In this document: positions 1 to 8,402 of the stretch, in pieces
Layout of the letters: the number at the start of each line of letters is the position of its first letter
How positions within the stretch are numbered: position 1 is the stretch's first letter
NCBI GenBank assembly: GCA_934162425.1
Contig: CAKPIS010000005.1
Location: forward strand, 30,080 to 94,079
DNA length: 64,000 bases
Direction of reading: 5' to 3'
Origin: an uncultured Bacilli bacterium
Lineage (GTDB): Bacteria; Bacillota_I; Bacilli_A; RF39; UBA660
Notes under the pieces: model-generated
Databases searched by the model: none
Told to the model about the DNA's origin: nothing
The model's input: the letters and a program-made list of their open reading frames with translations, nothing else
Translations under genes and position numbers: made by a program

Positions 1-538
1 TATAAAAACTTATAGTCCTTTCTAGTGGATCTTCCTTATCGGTATTTTCTTTTTCTTCTGTATCCACTACTTTAGGTTTTGTTTTATTTAATTTATTATA
101 TTCATTCTTCATTGAAATTAAATCAGTCATACATTTAGATAAATAATCTATACATTCATCAAGTTTTAAATTTCTTTGTTTTTTCTCATTTTTCTTGCTT
201 GTAAATACACCTATTTTATTATTTCCTTTTTCTATTATAAGTTCACTTATCTTAGCTTCGGTAAAATTAATTATAGAATCTATTTTATCCAAAGAAGTCT
301 CATTAAATTTTACTATAACACCTCTTATAGCAAGATACTTTTCTATTTCCTTTATCATTTCTTTTATTTTATTGTTTAAAGAATTAATATCTTTATCAAT
401 TACTTTACTAAGAGCTTTATTAAAGTTACCAGATACTTTAATAGGTCCATTATTATCATAGTTTTTTATATTATTAAATTTTGAAAAGTCTAATTTTTGG
501 CTACCTAGACTATAAAATATTATTTTATTATCATCCAT
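1..538 (-). CDS. Uncharacterised protein, C-terminus beyond the window edge
   Basis: About 179 N-terminal codons are in view and the frame stays open to the left edge, so the C-terminus is missing. The ATG at 538 is chosen because a full AGGAGG lies at 548-553, nine bases upstream. The protein begins MDDNKIIFYSLGS and has no signal peptide or membrane segment, so it is probably cytoplasmic. Residues roughly 45-70 are rich in Ile, Lys and Glu and could form a helical or coiled segment; the last visible part is rich in Lys, Glu and Asp. I recognise no family. It is transcribed away from the tagO group, which ends just upstream at a hairpin terminator. Confidence 0.6.
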   Translation of the reverse strand, partial: MDDNKIIFYSLGSQKLDFSKFNNIKNYDNNGPIKVSGNFNKALSKVIDKDINSLNNKIKEMIKEIEKYLAIRGVIVKFNETSLDKIDSIINFTEAKISELIIEKGNNKIGVFTSKKNEKKQRNLKLDECIDYLSKCMTDLISMKNEYNKLNKTKPKVVDTEEKENTDKEDPLERTISFY

Positions 539-582
539 AAATGTATACCTCCTATCATATTCTCTAATACTAATATATCACA

Positions 583-616
583 TAAAATAAAAAAACTCTA
601 GAAAAACTAAAGTTTT
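583..616 (-). terminator. Rho-independent terminator after tagO
   Basis: On the minus strand a nine-base stem (607-615 pairing with 593-601, one G-U pair) with a five-base loop is followed by a T-rich run. It begins one base after the tagO stop codon. Confidence 0.7.
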
Positions 617-617
617 A

Positions 618-1700
618 TTATTTTTTTTGCCTTTTATTACTATTTTTATTATCAGACGTTTCCATATGCCACTTAGCTTTATCTGTTAATATATCAGTTG
701 ATAAAATAACCCATGTTATTAAAAGCATTAATATAACATATATAATAATACCAGCTCTTCTATCTTTTAATACGTAAAAGATAGATGCAAGTGAGAATAA
801 AATATTTACAGCATATATTATTAATACGGTTGTTTTTTGACTAAACTTTTTATTAAGTAGTTGATGATGCAAATGTTTTTTATCCGCTACATAAATAGGT
901 TTATGATTAATTAATCTTCTTAATATAGCAAATAAAGTATCAAGTATAGGTATTGCAAGAATTAAAAGTGGAACAACAAGAGAAGTTAAAGTAACAGCTT
1001 TAAATCCAACTAAACAAACAACAGCTATCATAAAACCTAAAAACATTGACCCTACTTCACCCATAAATATTTTTGCTGGATTAAAATTAAATATTAAAAA
1101 TCCAAGACAAGCTCCTAACATAATAAATGTAAGAGTTATTTCTAAACTTCCTATATTATGCATAATAAATGCAATTACACCTATGGTTGCAAAAAATATA
1201 CTAGATATTCCTGCAGCAAGACCATCTAAACCATCTATTAAATTTATTATGTTCATAACTGCTACTATGAAAATAACAGTAATTGGATAAGATAACCATC
1301 CAAAGTCAAAATAAAGACCAAAAAACGATACATCATTTAATAAAATTTTACCGTAAAATACTACAACTAAAGCTGCAGCAACCTGACCTATAATTGCCTC
1401 TTTAGCCTTTAATGGTTTTATATCATCTATTATTCCAGTAATTACTAAAATAAAACTTCCAATTAATATAGATAGCATTTGCGTTGTCTGTGGTGCAAAA
1501 AACATATATCCAAATAAAAAGCCAAAAAACATCATAAGTCCACCTAAAAGTGGCATTGGCTTTTTATGTACCTTTCTTTCATTTGGATAATCTAAAGCTC
1601 CCATATGATTAGCTATCCATTTAACAATTGGAAACATAAGAGCAGTAAATAACATAACACTTACAACTATTTTTATTACCTCAATTATTTTTTCACTCAT
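618..1700 (-). CDS. tagO: Undecaprenyl-phosphate N-acetylglucosaminyl-1-phosphate transferase (TagO/WecA family)
   Basis: A 360-residue polytopic membrane enzyme of the MraY/WecA/TagO family. It transfers a sugar-1-phosphate (GlcNAc-1-P in TagO) from UDP-sugar to undecaprenyl phosphate, the first step of wall teichoic acid and many surface glycans. Family signatures are visible: HKKPMPLLGG near residue 45, a DDIKPL acidic motif near 92, NLIDGLDGLAAG near 153, and the C-terminal KKHLHHQLL histidine motif near 275. About ten hydrophobic helices fit the family. The start follows GAGG eight bases upstream. It is last in a three-gene unit (GT4, GT2, tagO) and is followed by a terminator. The exact sugar substrate cannot be read from sequence. 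Confidence 0.9.
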   Translation of the reverse strand: MSEKIIEVIKIVVSVMLFTALMFPIVKWIANHMGALDYPNERKVHKKPMPLLGGLMMFFGFLFGYMFFAPQTTQMLSILIGSFILVITGIIDDIKPLKAKEAIIGQVAAALVVVFYGKILLNDVSFFGLYFDFGWLSYPITVIFIVAVMNIINLIDGLDGLAAGISSIFFATIGVIAFIMHNIGSLEITLTFIMLGACLGFLIFNFNPAKIFMGEVGSMFLGFMIAVVCLVGFKAVTLTSLVVPLLILAIPILDTLFAILRRLINHKPIYVADKKHLHHQLLNKKFSQKTTVLIIYAVNILFSLASIFYVLKDRRAGIIIYVILMLLITWVILSTDILTDKAKWHMETSDNKNSNKRQKK

Positions 1701-1722
1701 ATTATTTTCCTCATTCTATGTA

Positions 1723-2625
1723 TTATTTTTTGCTATTAAAGCCTATTTTTTCTTTAATAATATAACAAGGTCTATTTAAAACTCTTTTATAAATTCTTGA
1801 TATATATAAAGATAATATTCCAATGGATAACATTATAAATGATAAGAATAATATAATTGTTTTATTAGCTAAAGATCCAAATAGAATAAAATTTAAAAAT
1901 CCAATTAAGAATGTAACAACACCAAGTATAAATATAAATTTATTAGGTTTAGTAGAAAATGAAATAATTCCACTTAAAGAATACTTAATAAGTTTTATAA
2001 GAGACCATTTAGAATTACCATGAAGTCTTTTACTTGGAGTATAAGGTACATATATAGTATTAAATCCTACCCAAGAAAACATACCCTTTAAAAATCTTTC
2101 TTCTTCTGGAAGTGATATAATAGCATCACGAACACATGATTTAAATACTCTAAAATCACTAGCTCCAGGAAGTAATTTAACATTTGATATCATATTATTA
2201 AATCTATAAAATAGCGACGTAAGAGTTCTTTTTATACTAGATTCATCTTCTCTATTTTCTTTATATGATGCAACAATATCATAATCTTTATTTTGAATTA
2301 ACTTATTATACATCATAATTAGTGTATCTGGTGTATGCTGAAGATCAGCATCCATAATTGAAACATATTCACCACTACATGCCTTAAGTCCTGCATACAT
2401 AGCAGCTTCTTTACCAAAATTTCTAGAAAAACTAATTACTTTAACGCATTTATCTTTACTTGATAAGTTTCTTAATACATCCATTGTATTATCACTAGAG
2501 CCATCATCTACCATAATAAATTCATGAGTAATTTTCTCTAATTCTAATCTTTTGCTAACTGCATCGTAAAATTCATTTAATGATTCACCTTCATTATAAC
2601 AAGGTACTATAACAGATAATTTCAT
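1723..2625 (-). CDS. Family 2 glycosyltransferase with C-terminal membrane anchor (GtrB/CsbB-like)
   Basis: A 300-residue enzyme with an N-terminal GT-A domain: SVIVPCYNEGESL at the start, VDDGSSDNT near 40, and a DADLQHTP DXD-type metal site near 95. Two hydrophobic helices near residues 230-285 anchor it. This layout is that of polyprenyl-phosphate hexose synthases (GtrB, CsbB), which load a sugar on undecaprenyl phosphate from a nucleotide sugar; donor and acceptor here are inferred. AGGTG lies upstream of the ATG. It sits between a GT4 gene and tagO in one unit, which points to decoration of a lipid-linked glycan. Confidence 0.85.
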   Translation of the reverse strand: MKLSVIVPCYNEGESLNEFYDAVSKRLELEKITHEFIMVDDGSSDNTMDVLRNLSSKDKCVKVISFSRNFGKEAAMYAGLKACSGEYVSIMDADLQHTPDTLIMMYNKLIQNKDYDIVASYKENREDESSIKRTLTSLFYRFNNMISNVKLLPGASDFRVFKSCVRDAIISLPEEERFLKGMFSWVGFNTIYVPYTPSKRLHGNSKWSLIKLIKYSLSGIISFSTKPNKFIFILGVVTFLIGFLNFILFGSLANKTIILFLSFIMLSIGILSLYISRIYKRVLNRPCYIIKEKIGFNSKK

Positions 2626-2635
2626 TTAACACCTA

Positions 2636-3766
2636 CTACTTTCTTTTATTAATTAATTTAGACCATTTATCCAATATGAATTCTGGTGCATAACTCTTAG
2701 ATTCATTTTTGGCATTTTGTCCCATTTTCTTTCTTAATTTATCATCTTCTATTAATAAATCTATCTTACTTATCATTTCTTCAGAATCTCTATTTTCTAT
2801 TAAAAATCCTGTTTCTTCATTTTTTATAATTTCATTTGCTCCCTGTGCACTAGTATAACTTACGCAAGGAATACCAAAACTCATAGCTTCTACTAAAACA
2901 AGACCAAAGCTTTCAGTATGAGATGTCATAACATAAATAGAACTTTTAAGTAAACATTCATTTATATACTCTTTATTTTGATAGCCATGAAACACAACTT
3001 TATCACCTAACTTTAATTCTTTTGCAAGATTAAGAAGTTCATTTTTTTCAAGCCCATCACCTATTATGTTTAATTTCCAATCGCTATGTTTTAAACTTAT
3101 CTTTTTAAATACTTTTAATAAATCATCAAACCCTTTTTCTTTTGATAGTCTACCTACTGAAATTATATTTTTTTCTTCTAATTTAGAATACTTATTTGGC
3201 AACTTATCTAAACTATTTGGAATATAAACTACTTTATCCCCTAAATAAGTTTTATAGAATGCAGCAAGTTCTTTTGAAACCAAAACTAAGTTATCAATGT
3301 TTTTGCAAGATTTAACTAGTTTTTTTATATATTTTTTATCATTATTATGATGATTATGCTCCCATGCTATTTTTCTATATGAGTCCTTTCCATATTTAGA
3401 TACCCAATTATTATGAAGGGTTCTAGTTGAAATTAAAACATCAGTATCCACGTTTTTTATAGCCTTAACCATCAAATGTCTTCTTAAAAAATAAATCTTT
3501 ACTGCTTTAAACAATTCTTTTATTAATAATGAATAGTTTTTATTTTTAAAATAATGTTCTATTTCTTTTTTATTAGGTTTTAAATCTTCTTTTAAATATG
3601 TAACCTTTACTTTTTCATCTAATTTATATGCTGGTTCATTATAAAGTTTATAGGTAGATATTATTTCAACATCATACTTACTAGATAAAGTATTAGCAAG
3701 TGTCGATATAACATTTTCTATTCCACCATAACCTAAATGTAACGCTAAAATAGTTACTTTTTTCAT
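2636..3766 (-). CDS. Family 4 glycosyltransferase
   Basis: A 376-residue GT-B fold enzyme. The N-terminal domain starts MKKVTILALHLGYGGIENVI with the glycine-rich acceptor loop; the C-terminal domain has SVGRLSKEKGFDDLL near 205 and the E-x7-E region (TESFGLVLVEAMSFG) near 285 that binds the nucleotide sugar. The ATG at 3766 is preferred over 3778: a promoter with its -10 at 3783-3788 would start transcription near 3776, and GGTGAT sits just upstream of 3766. It is the first gene of the unit leading to tagO. Specificity is unknown. Confidence 0.85.
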   Translation of the reverse strand: MKKVTILALHLGYGGIENVISTLANTLSSKYDVEIISTYKLYNEPAYKLDEKVKVTYLKEDLKPNKKEIEHYFKNKNYSLLIKELFKAVKIYFLRRHLMVKAIKNVDTDVLISTRTLHNNWVSKYGKDSYRKIAWEHNHHNNDKKYIKKLVKSCKNIDNLVLVSKELAAFYKTYLGDKVVYIPNSLDKLPNKYSKLEEKNIISVGRLSKEKGFDDLLKVFKKISLKHSDWKLNIIGDGLEKNELLNLAKELKLGDKVVFHGYQNKEYINECLLKSSIYVMTSHTESFGLVLVEAMSFGIPCVSYTSAQGANEIIKNEETGFLIENRDSEEMISKIDLLIEDDKLRKKMGQNAKNESKSYAPEFILDKWSKLINKRK

Positions 3767-3782
3767 CTTAATCACCATTATA

Positions 3783-3810
3783 ATTATACTATATAGATTT
3801 AAAAAGTCAA
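3783..3810 (-). promoter_or_regulatory. SigA-type promoter of the GT4-GT2-tagO unit
   Basis: Minus strand TTGACT (3805-3810), 16-base spacer, TATAAT (3783-3788). The very short leader argues for translation from 3766. Confidence 0.65.
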
Positions 3811-3848
3811 AAAAACATGCATAACTAATGTAAAGTTATAACATGTTT
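3808..3848 (-). terminator. Probable terminator after the Alg13-like gene
   Basis: An imperfect stem (ACATG..TATAAC pairing with GTTAT..CATGT) on the minus strand ends in a seven-base T run. It overlaps the 3' end of the upstream gene and lies just before the next promoter. Confidence 0.5.
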
Positions 3849-4315
3849 ATATATTCTTCTATTTTACTTTTAAACTTTTCAGTATTAGATTCATATTTGT
3901 TTGGTTTAAATTTTTTAATATCTTCTAAAGCTTTATCTAACTTTTTAACATTATATAATGGAATAATATATCCTTTGCTTTCAAAGTCTTTTGTAATTTG
4001 AACTTGATGATCATTTGCATGTTCACCATATTTTTTAAGTCTTGGAACAACAATTACTCTTTTATTTTTATTTAAGCATTCTATTATCGTACCAACACCT
4101 GCATGACATATAACAATTCTTGCTTCTTCTATTAATTTTTCTATTTTTTCTTTAGTGCAAAAATCAAATGATTCTATTTTTTCATCTATATTTTTTGTAC
4201 ATCCTACTTGTGCAACTACTCTTTCTTTTATATTACCTAATTTTATTTGTCTTGAAACTTCTTTCATAATTCTATTAAAAGGATTATCCTGAGTTCCTAA
4301 AAGTACTAATATCAT
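3836..4315 (-). CDS. Alg13/PssE-like glycosyltransferase subunit (donor-binding half)
   Basis: A 159-residue protein equal to the C-terminal half of a GT28-type enzyme: MILVLLGTQDNPFNRI at the start, then CHAGVGTIIECL near 75 and a VVPR..YGEHANDHQ motif near 95, the classical nucleotide-sugar site of Alg13, PssE and Cps14G. The ATG at 4315 overlaps the stop of the partner gene by one base (TAATG) and sits behind AAGGGTGG, so translation is coupled; a start at 4327 would lie inside that ribosome binding site. With the Alg14-like gene it should form a two-subunit membrane glycosyltransferase acting on a lipid-linked sugar. Confidence 0.88.
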   Translation of the reverse strand: MILVLLGTQDNPFNRIMKEVSRQIKLGNIKERVVAQVGCTKNIDEKIESFDFCTKEKIEKLIEEARIVICHAGVGTIIECLNKNKRVIVVPRLKKYGEHANDHQVQITKDFESKGYIIPLYNVKKLDKALEDIKKFKPNKYESNTEKFKSKIEEYINML

Positions 4316-4785
4316 TAAAAAATCCACCCTTCATATTTAGCCTTTGGATATAATTTTAACATTGATTTCCATTGTACTATAAATATATCTGCAATTGGAT
4401 AAACTAATTTACCCGTTAGTGTTTTAGTTTCTATATTCGCAAAAGATTCAATAAAGATAACTTTCTTTTTAAATAGTTTTGCTATATAACACATTAAAAC
4501 GCAAGTATGAGCCCCTGTTGTTACTATAACATCTGGTTTAAATTTTAAGAAAATTTTAAAGCTTTTTAAGGCGTTATATGGAATTGCAAAAATATATTTA
4601 AGCATGTGTTTTCTATTAGCCGCTATTAAATAATCTATCTTACTTTTATATCTAGCCTTAAGCCAAGATGTTGATTTATGTTTTTCAGTAACTATCATAT
4701 AATCATAATTTTTAAATATACCCTTAAGTTGCATCATTTCAGTTAAATGACCACCCATACTAGATATAAACATTACTTTTTTCAT
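4315..4785 (-). CDS. Alg14/PssD-like glycosyltransferase subunit (membrane anchor)
   Basis: A 156-residue protein of the Alg14/PssD/Cps14F family, which recruits the catalytic partner to the membrane and forms the acceptor side. Visible are the N-terminal SSMGGHLTEMMQL loop and VTTGAHTCVLMCYIAKLF near residue 98, which is weakly hydrophobic. AGAGG precedes the ATG. The gene is first in a two-gene unit with its own promoter and overlaps the Alg13-like gene by one base. In streptococcal capsule loci such a pair adds a beta-1,4-linked sugar to a lipid-linked glucose; the substrate here is inferred only. Confidence 0.88.
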   Translation of the reverse strand: MKKVMFISSMGGHLTEMMQLKGIFKNYDYMIVTEKHKSTSWLKARYKSKIDYLIAANRKHMLKYIFAIPYNALKSFKIFLKFKPDVIVTTGAHTCVLMCYIAKLFKKKVIFIESFANIETKTLTGKLVYPIADIFIVQWKSMLKLYPKAKYEGWIF

Positions 4786-4804
4786 ATATATACCTCTTAC
4801 AATT

Positions 4805-4832
4805 ATTATAACAAATAATATTTAAAATACAA
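4805..4832 (-). promoter_or_regulatory. Promoter of the Alg14/Alg13-like pair
   Basis: Minus strand TTGTAT (4827-4832), 16-base spacer, perfect TATAAT (4805-4810), about 20 bases before the ATG at 4785. Confidence 0.6.
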
Positions 4833-4896
4833 TCAAAAAAGTGGTAAGTATATTCTATATTATCTATAAATTCTATAAAAAAAGAAAATGATGAAA

Positions 4897-6405
4897 TTAT
4901 TCATAATCATCATCTTCTAACGATACCTTTCTATAGCTAGGCTTTGACCTATCTAATCTTTCTTTAGCTTTTCTTATTTCTTCTAGTTTCTGCTTTTTAC
5001 TTTTCTTACGAATAGTATATTCATCTTCACTAATTTCTTTAACAACTGGTCTATCATCTAAATCATCTAACTCATATGAGCCCGTTTTTTCATCTCTACT
5101 ACTTGAATCATTAGTAAATCTATTTTTTAATTTTCTTATTTTTTTATTTTTAGCTATTATAATAATTAAAAGTAAAAGGGTAAATAAACCAAGTCCAATT
5201 ATTATATAATTTCTAGTATTTATATCTTTATTTTTTAAATCCACTATATCAGAAAAATATATTTGAAATGTTTTATCACGGCTATCATATAAATATAAAC
5301 CTTTATTACCAGTTTCCATATTTTGGGCATAAACTAAATAATATCTACCGTTTGTATCACCTTTTAATTTATAACCATTTATACTTTTTCCTTCTATTTT
5401 GAAAGTCTTTTCTTTAAATTCTTTAGGAACATCACTTGCTTTTTCATCTAATATAAGTAAATTAACAGAAGCTGCTGTAACCTCGTTAAATTTAGAATAT
5501 TTCTTTTTCTTTTCATCATATATAAATAATGCTTTATTATCCTTATCATCTTTTAATACAACTAAAGTTAACTTTGCAGCTTCATTTTTATATGCTGCTA
5601 TTTCTTGATCATTAATAGTTACTGTACTTTCAATAAATCCTGTAGGAATAGACTCTATTTGCCCTTTTTTTCTGACTACGGTATATTCTTTTCCATCAAC
5701 CTTTACTTTTATTGGATCTAGTTCTTTAACAGTTATGTTTAAAACATAAGTCTTTTTTTCACCATGTTGTGCTGTAACTACAACTTCTTTTTTGTTTATT
5801 CCATCTATTACATCTACCTCGCCTATACCTGTTATAGAAGCTGTTTTATCTTCTAAAGTAGCATTTATAATAGCTTTCGTAGTATCAACTGGAAGAGTTA
5901 CAGAATACTCTAAGTTATTTTTATCAAAAGTTGGAGTAAGTTCTCCTCCTTCAACAGATAATGAAGATAAATTATTATTCTTACTATAACCGGCTTCTAT
6001 TTCAGCTTGAGTTTTCATAGTAATAGATGATGAACCAGCTGATGCAGAACACTGAGCATTCGTAGAATTACTTGCAAGTGATAAATTCACTGCTTTAAAA
6101 GATGTTGTACCAGATGAAATGGCTTTAAAAGTATAACTACTAGTTTTACTATCTCCAATTACGCCCACTACCTTTGGATTACCACTAACTAACTGAACCT
6201 TAGATGAATCATAACTTAAGACATAATACCAAGAACCAACATCAGATGATACTGTTGCACTTACTTTAAACGTACTTCCTACAACAGCACTTTTAGGCGA
6301 TGATACACTAACAGAGCAAGCTGCTTTTACATCATCTATCTTAACTATAAACGTAAATAATAATATAAATAAACTAAATAATAATATCTTAATTTTTTTA
6401 TTCAT
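4897..6405 (-). CDS. Membrane-anchored cohesin-domain surface protein
   Basis: A 502-residue protein: signal peptide (1-28), a cohesin-like beta-sandwich (about 30-125, with the YYVLSYDSSKVQLVSG strand typical of cohesins), a cadherin-like beta-sandwich (about 145-228, NNLSSLSVEGG... type), a third extracellular region (230-390), one transmembrane helix (about 399-418) and a highly charged 84-residue cytoplasmic tail. Cohesins bind dockerins. The gene directly upstream in the same unit, 10 bases away, encodes a glucosaminidase ending in a dockerin, so this protein is likely its surface receptor. There is no sortase motif. The cohesin call rests on overall pattern and context, so its type is uncertain. 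Confidence 0.75.
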   Translation of the reverse strand: MNKKIKILLFSLFILLFTFIVKIDDVKAACSVSVSSPKSAVVGSTFKVSATVSSDVGSWYYVLSYDSSKVQLVSGNPKVVGVIGDSKTSSYTFKAISSGTTSFKAVNLSLASNSTNAQCSASAGSSSITMKTQAEIEAGYSKNNNLSSLSVEGGELTPTFDKNNLEYSVTLPVDTTKAIINATLEDKTASITGIGEVDVIDGINKKEVVVTAQHGEKKTYVLNITVKELDPIKVKVDGKEYTVVRKKGQIESIPTGFIESTVTINDQEIAAYKNEAAKLTLVVLKDDKDNKALFIYDEKKKKYSKFNEVTAASVNLLILDEKASDVPKEFKEKTFKIEGKSINGYKLKGDTNGRYYLVYAQNMETGNKGLYLYDSRDKTFQIYFSDIVDLKNKDINTRNYIIIGLGLFTLLLLIIIIAKNKKIRKLKNRFTNDSSSRDEKTGSYELDDLDDRPVVKEISEDEYTIRKKSKKQKLEEIRKAKERLDRSKPSYRKVSLEDDDYE

Positions 6406-6415
6406 TTATTTCCTC

Positions 6416-8176
6416 CTACTGATTTATATTATATTCTTGTAGCAAATATTTCTTTATTAATAGTAAATCAACAACATCTACCTTACCATCTTTATTTATA
6501 TCAGCTGCCTTTTTATTAGGTTCTGCTAAGTTTATTTCTCCTAAAATATATTTTTTTATGAAAAGTAAATCTACAACTGATATGTTAGCATCTCCATTTA
6601 TATCACCATATACAACAACTTGGAAAGTTTTTTTACTATCTATTTCAACTATATCACCTGTTGCAATAGCTCCTGAAGTTTTAGAATTCCAAGATGAATT
6701 AAGTGTTGCAGCTGTAGCTGAAGCATTACTTAATCTTTGTCTTAGGCTTGACATATCTTCTCCTAAATTAACTTTAGTTATATAACCAGTTTCTAATGAA
6801 TATCCTGCATTAGATACCTTAGTTTCTGGACTTATTTCTGGCTTGTTATTACCACCATTATTATTATTTTCTTCTGTTTTACCATTATCAGTTTCATTAC
6901 CGCCTACTGAATCAGTTCTAGAAACTTTATAAGCATTAGATGTCATATTATTATAAACTGGTATAGTAAAAGTATAATTATCACCTAACTTACCATTTTT
7001 TTCATATGAAGAATAAATACTAGCTGACTCTGATGATGGTGCCATAATATTTGTCATATATTCATAAGTATAAGGTGCTGTTTTTCTTTTAGAAGATACA
7101 TTAAACTTTTGAAAATATAAAGTATCTTTTCCGTTATTAACATATTTATTAGCAATAAATAATGCTCCACCAGTTATTGCTTTTTGTCTTGTGTTCCATC
7201 CTTCTTTAACTGCTCTTTGAAGTCCTAATATATAATTATTTTCTCCAGAGTAAGCTCCTATGTTATAAAAGTTATAATACCCCTCATATCCACTAACTGT
7301 TCCAGATGCTGCAGATGACATTTTTGTTCCCATCTCTTGAAGTGCACGTGATGCAAGATGCGTAGATGATACACCAGATGTTTTAGCGGCCTCTATAAAT
7401 GCATGAGCATATTTTTTAGTATAACCCTCTTCAGAAAAACTACCTTCCATAAAGCTTCCATTTAATATACCTTGTACTGATGAATTTTGTTTTTCATTAT
7501 ATACTAAACTTTCAAACATAAATATATTTTTTTCAGTTAAAAAGTTTCTTGGATCTAAATAATATCCAACTGCATCATAACATGGTGCATACCAACTTTT
7601 ACCATCTACTATTATTCCATTTGGATTTTCACTATCTCTATAAAATAGTGAAGGATAAAGATATGATATAGAACTTTGTCCTTTCTGGCTTTCTGCTGTT
7701 ACTGAAGCAGCCCAATCAAGATTAGTATTATCTATTTTAAATGTCCAATTAGGATGAATTGCATGTAATTTTCTTAAATATGGTTTATAACTATTTGGAA
7801 AAGAACTTATACTTTGTTCAAATGAAGAATCATCATTATATGAATAAGTTTTAGTATCATACATACAAGCTTTAGCAACATAACCTGTATATCCTCTTGC
7901 AGCATAATCAAACTTAACAGCATACCAATCCTGATTATTCTTACCGTTATTTGGTCCTTTAACTGTCTTTATATATTCTAATTCTTGGTTTGGATAAACA
8001 GTAACATCATCATTTCCGTTTTTAATAGCTGAAACTTTATCACTAGCGCTCGTTCTAACCTTGCATTTATATTTAACTTTATAAACACTATAAGAAGCTG
8101 CCTTTATATTTAAAGGTAATATTAACATAAACGATAATATAAATAACATAATTAACATATATTTTCTATTTTTCAT
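6416..8176 (-). CDS. Secreted glucosaminidase (autolysin) with SH3-like and dockerin domains
   Basis: A 586-residue secreted protein. Order: signal peptide (1-27), SH3-like domain (about 33-107), glucosaminidase domain (about 240-390, with the ASRALQEMG helix carrying the likely catalytic Glu), a Gly/Asn/Glu linker (about 425-445), a second small region, then a dockerin (about 522-583). The dockerin has two calcium-loop repeats, GDINGDANISVVDLLFIKKY and ADINKDGKVDVVDLLLIKKY, separated by a linker. The enzyme should cleave the glycan strands of peptidoglycan outside the cell. AGGAG precedes the ATG, and the adjacent downstream gene encodes a cohesin-type anchor. The enzyme class is confident; the exact bond cleaved is not. 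Confidence 0.85.
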   Translation of the reverse strand: MKNRKYMLIMLFILSFMLILPLNIKAASYSVYKVKYKCKVRTSASDKVSAIKNGNDDVTVYPNQELEYIKTVKGPNNGKNNQDWYAVKFDYAARGYTGYVAKACMYDTKTYSYNDDSSFEQSISSFPNSYKPYLRKLHAIHPNWTFKIDNTNLDWAASVTAESQKGQSSISYLYPSLFYRDSENPNGIIVDGKSWYAPCYDAVGYYLDPRNFLTEKNIFMFESLVYNEKQNSSVQGILNGSFMEGSFSEEGYTKKYAHAFIEAAKTSGVSSTHLASRALQEMGTKMSSAASGTVSGYEGYYNFYNIGAYSGENNYILGLQRAVKEGWNTRQKAITGGALFIANKYVNNGKDTLYFQKFNVSSKRKTAPYTYEYMTNIMAPSSESASIYSSYEKNGKLGDNYTFTIPVYNNMTSNAYKVSRTDSVGGNETDNGKTEENNNNGGNNKPEISPETKVSNAGYSLETGYITKVNLGEDMSSLRQRLSNASATAATLNSSWNSKTSGAIATGDIVEIDSKKTFQVVVYGDINGDANISVVDLLFIKKYILGEINLAEPNKKAADINKDGKVDVVDLLLIKKYLLQEYNINQ

Positions 8177-8199
8177 AGCTATCAGCTCCTATCATAGTA

Positions 8200-8208
8200 A
8201 TTATAACA
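8200..8208 (-). promoter_or_regulatory. Extended -10 promoter of the dockerin-cohesin unit
   Basis: TGTTATAAT on the minus strand about 25 bases before the start codon; no convincing -35 is visible. Confidence 0.5.
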
Positions 8209-8344
8209 TAATTGATAGATTTTTTTTAAATAAAAGATAAATAAATGTCAATTCATGTCAAATTTTGCAGAAAAATAACAATGTTTATGTATATTTAGTA
8301 AGCTATTTTGCCATATAATAAATAGAAATACATTTTTAGTGCTC
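8209..8344. other. Intergenic region between divergent genes
   Basis: Separates the dockerin gene from the LCP gene. It holds two directly repeated TGTCAA hexamers about 10 bases apart near 8245-8262, readable on the minus strand as tandem TTGACA. No ORF or RNA gene is seen. Confidence 0.4.
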
Positions 8345-8373
8345 TTGTAGAAAAAAGTATTTTATTGTATACT
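8345..8373 (+). promoter_or_regulatory. Promoter of the LCP gene
   Basis: TTGTAG (8345-8350), 17-base spacer, TATACT (8368-8373) on the plus strand. Confidence 0.65.
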
Positions 8374-8402
8374 TATTAAAGTAATATGTGAGGTGGTTTA
8401 TT

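Noticed and set aside
8245..8262. Tandem TGTCAA repeats as an operator between divergent genes
   Set aside because: Two short hexamers in an AT-rich gap are weak evidence, and one strand reads them as plain -35 elements without good -10 partners.
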